This document shows positions 9,657-18,868 of a stretch of 64,000 bases of DNA, piece by piece. The translations under genes and the position numbers were made by a program. The notes below the pieces were generated by a model. The model ran no database searches. It saw only the letters and a program-made list of their open reading frames with translations, and had not been told where the DNA came from. This DNA comes from Vreelandella boliviensis LC1. Its GTDB lineage: Bacteria; Pseudomonadota; Gammaproteobacteria; Pseudomonadales; Halomonadaceae. Position 1 is the first letter of the stretch. Every line of letters begins with the position of its first letter. The stretch spans positions 914,785-978,784 of the forward strand of contig NZ_JH393257.1 in assembly GCF_000236035.1 (NCBI RefSeq), given 5' to 3'.

Positions 9657-9814
9657 TGCGCGGCTAACGCTACCATTTGACACAAATCTCGACACCGACA
9701 CCCCATTCAGGTAACAATTGCCGGTTACGCCACTTCGCGCATGCAGGGATGCAGCATCAATAATGGTCGGCTGCCTATGTCGCAACGGCCTCACGTAAAA
9801 CATGAGAGCACGCC

Positions 9815-10606
9815 ATGAAAACCGTCACCCTAAGCACGCTGCAGGCCTATAAGCAGGCTGGCGAGACGTTCAGTTGCCTAACCGCTTATGACGCCTCCTT
9901 TGCCCATGCGGCAAGCCAAGCAGGCATTGATGTCCTGCTCGTCGGTGATTCCCTGGGCATGGTGCTACAGGGCCATAACAGCACCCTACCCGTCACTATT
10001 GACGACATCGTTTACCACACCCGCTGCGCGGCGCGTGGTAAAGGCCATAGCCTGCTGATGGTCGATCTACCCTTTATGAGCAACGCCACCACCGAGCGCC
10101 TGCTGGAAGATGCCGGTGCCGTGATGCGCGCGGGGGCAGAGCTGGTCAAGCTGGAAGGCGAAGCGTGGATGGCCGATGGCATTCGCGAACTCACCCGCCG
10201 CGGCGTACCGGTGTGTGCCCACCTGGGCTTAACCCCGCAAACCGTGCATCAGTTAGGTGGCTATAAAGTTCAAGGGCGCGACGCCGCTCAAGCGGAACGC
10301 ATCATTAATGACGCAAAAGTGCTTGTCGAAGCGGGCGCCTCAGTGATTCTGCTTGAGTGCGTTCCCGCCAGCCTGGGCAAAGCGGTCACCGAAGCGCTGG
10401 ATGTACCGGTGATCGGCATTGGCGCAGGACCGGATACCGATGGTCAAATTCTGGTGATGCACGATGTGCTCGGCATCACCCATGGCCGCACACCCCGCTT
10501 TGTAAAAAACTTTATGGTCGACGCTGATAGTATTCAAGCTGCTTTTCAGCACTACCACGAAGCCGTCAAAACCCGCGCCTTCCCGGCTCAAGAGCACTGT
10601 TTTTAA
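9815..10606 (+). CDS. panB: 3-methyl-2-oxobutanoate hydroxymethyltransferase
   Basis: PanB makes ketopantoate from 2-oxoisovalerate and methylene-tetrahydrofolate, the first committed step of pantothenate synthesis. The 263-residue length is typical. Family motifs include FSCLTAYDASFA, LLVGDSLGMV with a metal-binding Asp, the active-site region HLGLTPQ and IGIGAGPDTDGQILV. It is followed by panC (31-base gap) and panD, a likely operon. I see no riboswitch in the 158 bases upstream. Confidence 0.97.
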   Translation: MKTVTLSTLQAYKQAGETFSCLTAYDASFAHAASQAGIDVLLVGDSLGMVLQGHNSTLPVTIDDIVYHTRCAARGKGHSLLMVDLPFMSNATTERLLEDAGAVMRAGAELVKLEGEAWMADGIRELTRRGVPVCAHLGLTPQTVHQLGGYKVQGRDAAQAERIINDAKVLVEAGASVILLECVPASLGKAVTEALDVPVIGIGAGPDTDGQILVMHDVLGITHGRTPRFVKNFMVDADSIQAAFQHYHEAVKTRAFPAQEHCF

Positions 10607-10637
10607 ACCCCATTTTTGTTATTGACACGAAACGACT

Positions 10638-11510
10638 ATGCGCACTTTGCGAGATATTGATCAGCTACGCAGCACGCTGCGAGATTACCGCCAACGCGGC
10701 CAGCGTATTGCCCTGGTGCCCACCATGGGCAACCTACATGCCGGCCACTTAGCGCTGGTCGCCTGCGCGAGGCAACACGCCGATATCGTGGTCTCAAGCC
10801 TGTTTGTCAATCCAATGCAGTTTGGCCCAGGCGAAGATCTCGACGGCTATCCGCGTACCTTTGATTCCGATCAAGCGAAGCTCGTTGAGGCTGGCTGCGA
10901 CGTGCTGTTTTCCCCGGCAGTGAGCTCGCTCTACCCCAACGGCTTGGACGCTCAGACCCGCGTGCATGTGCCCGTGGTGGGCGAAGGACTCTGCGGTGGC
11001 TCGCGCCCCGGTCATTTCGACGGTGTCTCCACCGTTGTTAGCATGCTGTTTAATTTGGTGCAGCCAGATGTCGCCTGCTTTGGGGAGAAGGACTACCAGC
11101 AGTTGGCGGTGATTCGCAAGCTAGTGCACGACCTGCATATGCCCATCGACATTATCGGCGTGCCGATAGTGCGCGCAGAAGATGGCCTGGCACTGTCATC
11201 ACGCAATGGCTATTTAAGTAGCGAGGAGCGTGCAAACGCCCCTGTGCTTTATCGCACGCTGTGTACACTTCGCGATGCGCTAGAGCGCGGTGAACCTATT
11301 GAAAAGGTACTACACCAGGGTAACACCGCGCTGTATGATGCGGGATTTACACTGGACTACCTGGAACTGCGCGATGCCACGCTAGGCCCCGTCAACCTAG
11401 CTACCCGCCATGCGGTACTGCTGGCCGCCGCCAAGCTGGGCCCGGCGCGATTAATCGACAACCTTACTGTTCAACTTCCGGCCAGCGCTGACACTACGGT
11501 CAGAGAATAA
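10638..11510 (+). CDS. panC: Pantothenate synthetase
   Basis: PanC joins pantoate and beta-alanine at the expense of ATP. The 290-residue protein has the nucleotidyl-transferase motif [30 protein letters not shown], the pantoate-binding region [25 protein letters not shown] and the KMSKS-equivalent [10 protein letters not shown]. It lies 28 bases before panD, which supplies its beta-alanine. Confidence 0.97.
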   Translation: MRTLRDIDQLRSTLRDYRQRGQRIALVPTMGNLHAGHLALVACARQHADIVVSSLFVNPMQFGPGEDLDGYPRTFDSDQAKLVEAGCDVLFSPAVSSLYPNGLDAQTRVHVPVVGEGLCGGSRPGHFDGVSTVVSMLFNLVQPDVACFGEKDYQQLAVIRKLVHDLHMPIDIIGVPIVRAEDGLALSSRNGYLSSEERANAPVLYRTLCTLRDALERGEPIEKVLHQGNTALYDAGFTLDYLELRDATLGPVNLATRHAVLLAAAKLGPARLIDNLTVQLPASADTTVRE

Positions 11511-11538
11511 ACAAACAACGGGTAATATAGGAACTCAC

Positions 11539-11919
11539 ATGCATACCATTATGCTCAAAGCCAAGCTGCACATGGCTCGTGTCACTCACGCGGTACTCAA
11601 CTACGAAGGCTCCTGCGCCATCGACGGAGACCTGCTGGATATGGCGGGCATTCGTGAAAATGAGCAAATCCAGATTTACAACGTCGAGAATGGCGAACGC
11701 TTCACCACTTACGCTATCCGCGGCGAGGAAGGCTCCAAGCTTATCTCAATCAACGGCGCAGCGGCACACCTCGCCGCACCTGGCCATCGCATCATTATCT
11801 GCAGCTACGCCCACTACTCTGAAGCCGAACTAGAAAACCATCAGCCTGCGCTGGTGTATCTCCAAGAAGGTAACCACGTTAGTCATACCAGTAATATTAT
11901 TCCGGTGCAGCTAGCCTAA
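11539..11919 (+). CDS. panD: Aspartate 1-decarboxylase proenzyme
   Basis: PanD decarboxylates aspartate to beta-alanine for PanC. It is a 126-residue pyruvoyl enzyme that self-cleaves between Gly24 and Ser25; both residues are present in [10 protein letters not shown] at the expected positions. The conserved [15 protein letters not shown] and SINGAAAHL are also visible. It is the last gene of the panBCD cluster and is followed by a hairpin terminator. Confidence 0.97.
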   Translation: MHTIMLKAKLHMARVTHAVLNYEGSCAIDGDLLDMAGIRENEQIQIYNVENGERFTTYAIRGEEGSKLISINGAAAHLAAPGHRIIICSYAHYSEAELENHQPALVYLQEGNHVSHTSNIIPVQLA

Positions 11920-11962
11920 TCAAAATTTTCCTAATCATGGCGCCACTACTACTTTCTTCTGA

Positions 11963-11989
11963 CGGGCCATAGGTTGGCCCGCTTCTATT
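11963..11989 (+). terminator. Probable terminator after panD
   Basis: A 7-bp stem CGGGCCA/TGGCCCG with a five-base loop is followed by a pyrimidine-rich CTTCTATTT tail. The T run is weak. Confidence 0.55.
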
Positions 11990-12044
11990 TGCCCATAAAG
12001 GTTTATTGCCGCAACACATCACCTTCCCCTATGCTGAAGAGACA

Positions 12045-12128
12045 GCTGACAGAGCACGACAAAAAGAGCACAGCTGACAGAGTACGGCTGACAGAGTACG
12101 GCTGACAGAGTACGGCTGACAGAGCACG
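12045..12128. repeat. 14-bp tandem repeat (five copies) between panD and the thiolase gene
   Basis: Four contiguous copies of GCTGACAGAGTACG or its variant GCTGACAGAGCACG occupy 12073-12128. A fifth copy sits at 12045-12058, separated by 14 bases, so all copies stay in the same 14-bp register. The block lies 54 bases upstream of the thiolase start. Function unknown. Confidence 0.9.
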
Positions 12129-12181
12129 CCTGTCGGGCATCTGGTATCAGACTGTCTGTTAATCACTTCAGGAGTCATTTT

Positions 12182-13360
12182 ATGCAAGAAGTAGTCATTG
12201 TTGCGGCACGCCGCACCGCTGTAGGCGCTTTCGGCGGTTCGCTCGCGGGTATTCCAGCGAGTGACCTGGGCGCCCTGGTGATCAAAGATATTCTCGCCTC
12301 AACCGGTGTTGCTCCGGATCAAGTGGATGAAGTGCTTCTAGGTCAGGTACTCACCGCAGGCGTAGGCCAAAACCCGGCGCGCCAAGCGGCTATTAAGGGT
12401 GGCTTGTCAGACTCAGTACCGGCCATGACGATCAACAAAGTATGTGGCTCAGGCCTTAAGGCGCTGCATCTCGCCACTCAAGCCATTCGCTGCGGCGATG
12501 CTGAGCTAATTCTGGCCGGCGGCCAGGAGAATATGTCCGCCTCGCCACACGTATTGCCCAACTCCCGCAACGGTCAGCGCATGGGCGATTGGAAAGCAAT
12601 TGACTCCATGGTGCACGACGGCTTATGGGACGCTTTCAACAACTACCATATGGGCATTACTGCCGAGAACTTAGCCGAAAAGTACAGCATCACCCGCGAA
12701 GCGATGGACGAGTTCGCTGCGGCGTCGCAGCAGAAAGCCGCGGCGGCGATTAGAGAAGGCAAATTCAAAAGCCAAATCGTGCCGGTGGAGATTCCCCAGC
12801 GCAAAGGCGACCCGGTGGTGTTTGATACTGACGAAAATCCCCGCGAAGTAACCGCCGAGAAACTCGGTGGCATGCGCCCCGCGTTTAAGAAAGACGGTAC
12901 CGTTACCGCGGGTAACGCCTCGGCCCTCAACGACGGTGCAGCGATCGTCATGCTCTGCTCGGCCGAAAAAGCCAAACAACTGGGCTTGGAACCGCTAGCG
13001 CGTATTGCCGCTTACGCCAACGCGGGCGTAGACCCGGCGATTATGGGTATCGGCCCCGCGCCTGCGACCCGCCGCTGCCTTGAAAAAGCCGGCTGGAGCC
13101 TGGACGATCTTGATCTGGTGGAAGCCAATGAAGCCTTCGCTGCCCAGGCGCTATCCGTTAACAAAGAGCTGGGGTGGGATGTTAGCAAGGTCAATGTCAA
13201 CGGCGGCGCGATTGCCCTGGGTCACCCAATCGGCGCTTCCGGCTGCCGCGTACTGATCACACTGCTCCACGAAATGATCGCCCGCGACGCCAAGAAAGGT
13301 CTCGCGACACTGTGTATCGGCGGCGGCCAGGGTGTAGCGCTGGCTATCGAGCGTCCTTGA
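12182..13360 (+). CDS. phaA: Acetyl-CoA C-acetyltransferase (biosynthetic thiolase)
   Basis: This thiolase condenses two acetyl-CoA to acetoacetyl-CoA, the first step of polyhydroxybutyrate synthesis, or acts in reverse. The 392-residue protein has the acyl-binding Cys88 in [11 protein letters not shown], the catalytic His in [17 protein letters not shown] and the second Cys in [10 protein letters not shown]. It is monocistronic, with an AGGAG-type site upstream and its own terminator. No reductase or PHA synthase adjoins it, so atoB is an equally fair name. Confidence 0.92.
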   Translation: MQEVVIVAARRTAVGAFGGSLAGIPASDLGALVIKDILASTGVAPDQVDEVLLGQVLTAGVGQNPARQAAIKGGLSDSVPAMTINKVCGSGLKALHLATQAIRCGDAELILAGGQENMSASPHVLPNSRNGQRMGDWKAIDSMVHDGLWDAFNNYHMGITAENLAEKYSITREAMDEFAAASQQKAAAAIREGKFKSQIVPVEIPQRKGDPVVFDTDENPREVTAEKLGGMRPAFKKDGTVTAGNASALNDGAAIVMLCSAEKAKQLGLEPLARIAAYANAGVDPAIMGIGPAPATRRCLEKAGWSLDDLDLVEANEAFAAQALSVNKELGWDVSKVNVNGGAIALGHPIGASGCRVLITLLHEMIARDAKKGLATLCIGGGQGVALAIERP

Positions 13361-13390
13361 TTTATTGTTTGAGGTGAGCGCTTAACCAAT

Positions 13391-13419
13391 GCCCCCGCTG
13401 CTCACGGGGGCATTTTTTT
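13391..13419 (+). terminator. Rho-independent terminator after the thiolase gene
   Basis: The stem GCCCCCG/CGGGGGC is followed by seven T residues, 30 bases after the thiolase stop. The convergent MFS gene ends just beyond it. Confidence 0.88.
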
Positions 13420-13431
13420 GCTCCTATTGGC

Positions 13432-14601
13432 TCAACGTGTTTTTTGACCAACGACCTTGGCTGGCGTGCTTAGCACTAGCAGCATCCCCAGTAGGAATAA
13501 TCCCGATGCGGCCCACATGGCAATGGGTAAGCTAGTGCCATCGACGATACGCCCACCCAGCATGGCGCCCAGACCAATCGACATATTGAAGGTAAACGCC
13601 ATCAAGGCGGTGGCAGCTTCGGTATTTGGCGCAGTACGCAAAATCCAGGTTTGAATACTCACCGATACGCTGCCAAACACCGCTCCCCACACCATGAGCA
13701 ACATGACGCCGCTGCTCGGTTGACCCCCCAACAGCGGAAACACGGCCACCACGACAAGCAGCAGGCTGGGAATCGCCAATACCGCGCGGTAAGGGTGCCG
13801 TCCGGCGAACATACCCGCCGCGATATTGCCCAGGATGCCTGCGGCCCCATAGAGCAGCAGCAGGCTACCCACATGGCGTTGGGAAATACCGCTAATCTCC
13901 TGCAGGATAGGGCTAATAAAGGTGTAGGCGGCAAAATGGCCGACGACTACAAAGGCGGTGGTTAGCACCGCGACGCGCACCCCACGATTGCTAAACTGCT
14001 GCGCCAGTACCCGCAGCCGCACCGGCTCCCGCGGGGGCAGCGGCGGTAACCAACGCCACAGCGCGATGGCCGTTAACAGACTTAAACCGCCCAGCGCTGC
14101 AAAGGCGACCCGCCAGTTGCTGAAATCGCCCAATAGCGTGCCCAGTGGTACGCCCAGCACCGAGGCCGCCGCGACGCCACCAAAAATCATCGTCATCGCT
14201 TTAGGCACCTGTGACTCTGGCACTAAGCGCGGGGCAATACTGCCCGCAACCGCCCAAAAACCACCAATACTAAGCCCCACCAACACGCGGGCGGCGAGCA
14301 GCAAGGTAAAGCTGCTGGCAAATGCCGAGAAAACACTCCCTGCCACCATCACGACCATCAATACTGTTAGCATGATGCGCCTATCCAAGCGCCCCACCGC
14401 GACCGGTAACAGCGGCGCTGAAAAGGCAGCGACTACGCCAGGCACAGTCACCATTAAGCCCGCCATGCCTGGGGTAACGCCCATCGATGAGGCCACCTGG
14501 GACAATAAGCCAATCGGCAGTTGTTCTGCGGTCACCAGTAAAAAAATGCCGATCATCACGGCCACCACCGCCCACCAGCGCGGCGCTTGCTCCTGCTCCA
14601 T
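13432..14601 (-). CDS. MFS transporter, DHA1-type efflux permease
   Basis: The protein has 389 residues from the ATG at 14601, which has a GGGAG site upstream; the frame is open to 14640. About 12 hydrophobic segments alternate with short loops. The loop motif GRLDRRIML after segment 2 and ARVLVGLSIGGFWAV match the major facilitator fold, closest to the sugar/nucleoside efflux group (AraJ, NepI). The substrate is unknown. It follows pnp on the same strand but is separated from it by a strong terminator. Confidence 0.85.
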   Translation of the reverse strand: MEQEQAPRWWAVVAVMIGIFLLVTAEQLPIGLLSQVASSMGVTPGMAGLMVTVPGVVAAFSAPLLPVAVGRLDRRIMLTVLMVVMVAGSVFSAFASSFTLLLAARVLVGLSIGGFWAVAGSIAPRLVPESQVPKAMTMIFGGVAAASVLGVPLGTLLGDFSNWRVAFAALGGLSLLTAIALWRWLPPLPPREPVRLRVLAQQFSNRGVRVAVLTTAFVVVGHFAAYTFISPILQEISGISQRHVGSLLLLYGAAGILGNIAAGMFAGRHPYRAVLAIPSLLLVVVAVFPLLGGQPSSGVMLLMVWGAVFGSVSVSIQTWILRTAPNTEAATALMAFTFNMSIGLGAMLGGRIVDGTSLPIAMWAASGLFLLGMLLVLSTPAKVVGQKTR

Positions 14602-14653
14602 CGCAATTACTCCCTGATTCTTTAAACCCCTGACGATCAAACCTTACAAACAA

Positions 14654-14688
14654 CACCGCCCCCGCAGCCAGAGGCGACGGGGGCGGTA
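14654..14688 (-). terminator. Rho-independent terminator of pnp
   Basis: Read on the minus strand, a 10-bp GC stem ACCGCCCCCG/CGGGGGCGGT with a 13-base loop is followed by TGTTGTTTG. Confidence 0.75.
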
Positions 14689-14708
14689 TCAGAAACCTAG
14701 CTAACGTT

Positions 14709-16877
14709 TTAAATCGTAGCTTCGGCTTCCGCTGCTTCTGCTGAAAAAGCAGTTTTCTCTTCTTCAGTAATCTCTTTCATCGACAGCTTCACGCGGTTGC
14801 GGTTGTCGATATCCAGCACCTTAACAATCACGTCATCGCCTTCGTTCAAGAAGTCGCGAACGTTGTTAACGCGCTCGGCAACGATTTGCGAGATATGCAC
14901 CAGGCCATCGGTTCCCGGCATGATATTAACGAACGCGCCGAAATCAGCAATGCGCACCACTTTACCCATATACAGCTTGCCGATTTCCGCTTCAGCGGTA
15001 ATCGACAGTACGGTGTCAATGGCGCGCTTGGCGGCGGCTTTATCTTCCGCGTAGATACGCACGGTGCCATCGTCGTCGAGATCGATTGAAGCGCCGGTGT
15101 CTTCGCAGATTTTGCGAATCATCGCGCCGCCTTTACCGATCACATCGCGGATCTTGTCCGGATCGATTTTGATCGTTGCCATCGACGGCGCGTTGTCGGA
15201 GACATCGCTACGGCTCTGGCTAATCACGACATTCATTTGCTCAAGAATACTCAACCGCGCGGTCAGTGCTTGCTGAAGCGCGAGCTCCATAATCTCTTCG
15301 TTGATGCCTTCGATCTTGATATCCATCTGCAGGGCGGTGACACCCTCTTCGGAACCGGCAACTTTAAAGTCCATATCGCCTAAGTGGTCTTCGTCACCCA
15401 GGATATCGGTCAATACCGCGAAGCCGTCTGGGTCTTTCACCAGGCCCATAGCGATACCGGCGACCGGCGCTTTTAGCGGCACGCCCGCGTCCATCAACGC
15501 CAGCGAAGAGCCACAGACAGAGGCCATCGAGCTTGAGCCATTAGATTCGGTAATTTCAGAAACGACACGAATAGTATAAGGGAAGACATCTTCGGACGGC
15601 AGCATAGCCTGCACACCACGACGCGCTAAGCGGCCGTGGCCGATTTCGCGACGCTTCGGCCCGCCAAAAAAGCCCGCTTCGCCTACACAGTAGGGAGGGA
15701 AGTTATAGTGAAGCATAAAGCGATCTTTACGCTCGCCTTCCAGCGATTCGATTAGCTGCGAATCACGCAACGTTCCCAAGGTCGCAATAGCAATCGCCTG
15801 GGTTTCGCCGCGGGTGAAGATAGCGGAGCCATGGGTTTTGGGCAGAGTACCCACTTCAATGGCCAACGGACGGACGGTTTGATTGTCGCGACCATCGATG
15901 CGTGGCTCGCCTTTTACGACGCGCGAGCGAACCACTCGTTTTTCAAGGCTCGCAAATGCACCTTTGACGTCATCCTTGGCGAATTTACCTTCAGGCTCTT
16001 CGCCCTCGGCAGCGACCAACAGAGCAACCGCCTCGTCTTTCAATGCCGACAGCGCATCTTGGCGGGCCATTTTATCGGTAATCCGATAGGCTTCACCGAC
16101 TTTAGCTTCAAAGGCATCGCCCATAGCGGCTTTAAGCGCTTGGTTCTCTTCCGCGGCCTGCCACTCCCAGCGCGGCTTACCGGCTTCAGCCACCAGTTCG
16201 TTAATCGCGCTGATGGCGACCTGCATTTCCTGATGGCCGAACAGAACGGCACCGAGCATTTCGTCTTCGAGCAGCTCTTGGGCTTCAGATTCCACCATTA
16301 ACACGGCTTTATCGGTACCAGCGACCACCATATCCAGTTCTGAGCTCTTTAGCTCTTCGACGGTCGGGTTCAGAAAGTAGCCTTTCTCTTCGTTAAAGCC
16401 TACGCGTGCACAGCCTATCGGGCCGTTGAACGGCACACCCGAAATCGACAGCGCCGCAGAGGTGCCCAGCATCGCCGCGACATCTGGGTCGTGATTGCGA
16501 TCAGTCGATAAAACGGTGCAGATCACCTGCACTTCGTTCATAAAGCCCTTGGGGAACAGCGGACGGATCGGGCGATCAATCAGACGCGAGGTCAGCGTCT
16601 CTTTCTCAGTGGGACGACCTTCGCGTTTGAAGAAGCCGCCAGGAATCTTGCCCACTGCGTAAGTTTTCTCTTGGTAGTGTACCGAGAGGGGGAAAAAGGG
16701 TTGGCTCGGGTTTGCGTCTTTTCGAGCGACAACGGTACACAGCACAACGGTGTCATCCATGGTAACCATGACAGCGCCGGTAGCTTGGCGAGCAATACGC
16801 CCGGTTTCGAGCGTGACGGTGCTACGACCGTACTGGAACGTTTTCTTTACCGGATTCACAGCGACTTCCTTCAGCAT
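14709..16877 (-). CDS. pnp: Polyribonucleotide nucleotidyltransferase (PNPase)
   Basis: PNPase is a phosphorolytic 3'-5' exoribonuclease and degradosome component. From the ATG at 16877 it has 722 residues; an in-frame TTG lies two codons upstream. Two RNase PH domains are visible: the first starts [18 protein letters not shown], and the second has the active-site region [10 protein letters not shown] and [20 protein letters not shown] domain ([16 protein letters not shown]) and an S1 domain ([15 protein letters not shown]) follow. It sits downstream of rpsO with a hairpin between, the arrangement in which PNPase autoregulates with RNase III in E. coli. Confidence 0.97.
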   Translation of the reverse strand: MLKEVAVNPVKKTFQYGRSTVTLETGRIARQATGAVMVTMDDTVVLCTVVARKDANPSQPFFPLSVHYQEKTYAVGKIPGGFFKREGRPTEKETLTSRLIDRPIRPLFPKGFMNEVQVICTVLSTDRNHDPDVAAMLGTSAALSISGVPFNGPIGCARVGFNEEKGYFLNPTVEELKSSELDMVVAGTDKAVLMVESEAQELLEDEMLGAVLFGHQEMQVAISAINELVAEAGKPRWEWQAAEENQALKAAMGDAFEAKVGEAYRITDKMARQDALSALKDEAVALLVAAEGEEPEGKFAKDDVKGAFASLEKRVVRSRVVKGEPRIDGRDNQTVRPLAIEVGTLPKTHGSAIFTRGETQAIAIATLGTLRDSQLIESLEGERKDRFMLHYNFPPYCVGEAGFFGGPKRREIGHGRLARRGVQAMLPSEDVFPYTIRVVSEITESNGSSSMASVCGSSLALMDAGVPLKAPVAGIAMGLVKDPDGFAVLTDILGDEDHLGDMDFKVAGSEEGVTALQMDIKIEGINEEIMELALQQALTARLSILEQMNVVISQSRSDVSDNAPSMATIKIDPDKIRDVIGKGGAMIRKICEDTGASIDLDDDGTVRIYAEDKAAAKRAIDTVLSITAEAEIGKLYMGKVVRIADFGAFVNIMPGTDGLVHISQIVAERVNNVRDFLNEGDDVIVKVLDIDNRNRVKLSMKEITEEEKTAFSAEAAEAEATI

Positions 16878-17000
16878 TATCAATATCTACTTGTCTATTC
16901 GTTTAGGTCGTTTTGACTCGTTACCATTCTAGGCGCTGGAGCGCGATAGGGCTACCTGTTCCTTCTTGCCCCCAGCACTATTGAGATAAACTCGAAACAT

Positions 17001-17035
17001 AAAAAAACGGGCAGCTCACAAGGAGCTGCCCGTTT
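17001..17035 (-). terminator. Hairpin/terminator between rpsO and pnp
   Basis: On the minus strand a 13-bp perfect stem AAACGGGCAGCTC/GAGCTGCCCGTTT with a five-base loop ends in seven T residues, 21 bases after rpsO. Downstream pnp is thus expressed by read-through or its own promoter. Confidence 0.85.
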
Positions 17036-17055
17036 CGAATCGTTGCCGTTAACGC

Positions 17056-17325
17056 TTAACGACGCAGACCTAAACGCTGAATCAGAGACTGATAGCGTTC
17101 GAAATCTTTACGCTTTAGGTAGTCCAGCAGCTTACGACGCTGGTTAACCATGCGGATCAGACCACGACGAGAGTGGTGATCCTGTTTATTGGTCTTGAAG
17201 TGATCCTGCAGGCCATTAATGTTGGCGCTCAGCAGTGCAACTTGCACTTCAGGGGAACCGGTATCGTTATCGCCGCGGCCGTATTCGGTGACGATTTCGG
17301 CCTTCTTCTCAGCGGTTAAAGCCAT
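17056..17325 (-). CDS. rpsO: 30S ribosomal protein S15
   Basis: S15 binds 16S rRNA early in small-subunit assembly. The protein has the standard 89 residues and includes [21 protein letters not shown] and [22 protein letters not shown], the core of the S15 signature. It lies between truB and pnp as in most gammaproteobacteria. Confidence 0.98.
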   Translation of the reverse strand: MALTAEKKAEIVTEYGRGDNDTGSPEVQVALLSANINGLQDHFKTNKQDHHSRRGLIRMVNQRRKLLDYLKRKDFERYQSLIQRLGLRR

Positions 17326-17465
17326 CTGTCTCTCCAGTAAGCAATATGCCTAAAAATGAATGGTTGAGACCACGCATATTTGCAGTCTCAGGCTACTATT
17401 TTTTACTAGCTAGTTTCTTTCCACTAACTAGTTTCACGCAGACGGCTGCATCCTTGCAACGCGGT

Positions 17466-18386
17466 TCACGAGATAGCGACGGTACTTAACAGTCGCTTAG
17501 GCGCCACTTCCTGGGCACCTTTCACTACGCCAAGGCCGATAAACGTCTCGGCGTAATAAAGTCTGGCTAACGCATCCGGCGCTAACGTGCCGGTCGTCAG
17601 ATTGGCAGACTGACCATGGGCCAAACGGCTGTGGGCAGCATCGTCTACCGTCAACGACGGTAAATGATCTACCAACACGTCCGCTGGCATTAGCTCAGCT
17701 TCCAGTGCCGCTTGGTCGGCCAATGCCTCCAAGGCCTCTAGCGTCCACATCGCGTCGGCTAAAAAGGGCCCCGTTTTGAGCCTTCTTAGTTGACTGATGT
17801 GCGCACCACAGCCAAGCGCTTGACCAATATCTTCGGCTAACGTGCGGATGTAAGTGCCTTTACTGCAGCTTACTTCCAGCTCAAAAGCAGTGCCTTCAAA
17901 CGATAGCAGGCGCGCATCATACACGCTTACGCGCCGGGCTGCACGCTCTACGTGCTTGCCTTCGCGGGCCAGCTCGTAAAGTTTTTTGCCCTGATGCTTG
18001 AGGGCCGAATACATCGGCGGCACTTGGTCAATCTCACCGCGAAAGCGAGTGAGCACAGCTTCCACGTCATCGACGCTTAAGCTGGGAACCTCATGCTGCT
18101 CAATAATCGTGCCTTCCGCATCGCCGGTATCGGTGATCACCCCTAGCTCTATCCGGGTGCGATACACCTTGTCGGCTTCCAGCAAGTGCGATGAGAACTT
18201 GGTGGCTTCGCCTAGGCAGATCGGCAATAAGCCGGTGGCCATCGGGTCTAGCGTGCCGGTGTGCCCGGCTTTTTGAGCCTGGAACAGTCGGCGAACACGC
18301 TGCAGCGCATGGTTGCTGGAAACGCCCTTGGGCTTATCCAGCAGCAGTACACCATTGACCGGCAAACCGCGACGTTGACGCGCCAC
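17466..18386 (-). CDS. truB: tRNA pseudouridine(55) synthase
   Basis: TruB makes pseudouridine 55 in the T-loop of all elongator tRNAs. The 306-residue protein has the catalytic Asp47 in GHTGTLDPMATGLLP, and downstream motifs PPMYSALKHQGKKLYELAREG and SCSKGTYIRTLAEDIG. It starts with GTG at 18386, sharing one base with the rbfA stop, which suggests coupled translation. Confidence 0.97.
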   Translation of the reverse strand: MARQRRGLPVNGVLLLDKPKGVSSNHALQRVRRLFQAQKAGHTGTLDPMATGLLPICLGEATKFSSHLLEADKVYRTRIELGVITDTGDAEGTIIEQHEVPSLSVDDVEAVLTRFRGEIDQVPPMYSALKHQGKKLYELAREGKHVERAARRVSVYDARLLSFEGTAFELEVSCSKGTYIRTLAEDIGQALGCGAHISQLRRLKTGPFLADAMWTLEALEALADQAALEAELMPADVLVDHLPSLTVDDAAHSRLAHGQSANLTTGTLAPDALARLYYAETFIGLGVVKGAQEVAPKRLLSTVAIS

Positions 18387-18850
18387 TAGCGAGTTTCCTC
18401 GCTTTGTTCGGCGTCGGAGTCTTGGTCACTGCCTTGGTCACTTTCTTGGCCAGCGTCTTGATAAGCGTCATCGCCATCGTCTTGATAGCGCGCACGATCG
18501 GTTGTCACCGCTTCATCTATCAGCGACGAGAGTTGCTGACCGCGCACCACGCTTTCATCGAAATGAAAACGCAGCTCCGGTACGTGACGTAGCTTGATGC
18601 GCTTAGCAATCTGGCTTCTTAGAAAACCTGCAGCGCGCTTTAGCACCTGCAGATTCTCTTTAATACGCTCCGGCTCTTGCTCACCCAACAGCGTGACATA
18701 GACGTCGGAGTAGCCAAGATCACGGCTAACGGTGACACCGCTGACCGTGACCATGCCCAAACGTGGGTCTTTCACTTCGCGTTGGATCAGCACCGCCAGC
18801 TCCTTTTGGAGCTGGTCGGCTACCCGGTCGGTACGCTTAAATTCGCGCAT
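18386..18850 (-). CDS. rbfA: Ribosome-binding factor A
   Basis: RbfA helps mature the 16S rRNA 5' end and supports 30S assembly, notably in the cold. The KH-like core shows RVADQLQKELAVLIQREVKDPRLG and the C-terminal LRHVPELRFHFDESVVRG. At 154 residues it is longer than E. coli RbfA because of a low-complexity Asp/Gln/Ser-rich tail after about residue 125. It lies 18 bases after infB. Confidence 0.96.
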   Translation of the reverse strand: MREFKRTDRVADQLQKELAVLIQREVKDPRLGMVTVSGVTVSRDLGYSDVYVTLLGEQEPERIKENLQVLKRAAGFLRSQIAKRIKLRHVPELRFHFDESVVRGQQLSSLIDEAVTTDRARYQDDGDDAYQDAGQESDQGSDQDSDAEQSEETR

Positions 18851-18868
18851 GTTTAGCTCCTCGCAGCC

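Noticed and set aside
9657..9814. Riboswitch or leader upstream of panB
   Set aside because: No recognisable aptamer core or terminator/antiterminator arrangement is seen in the 158-base gap.
12045..12128. CRISPR-like array
   Set aside because: The units are 14 bp and directly contiguous, with no unique spacers and no cas genes nearby.
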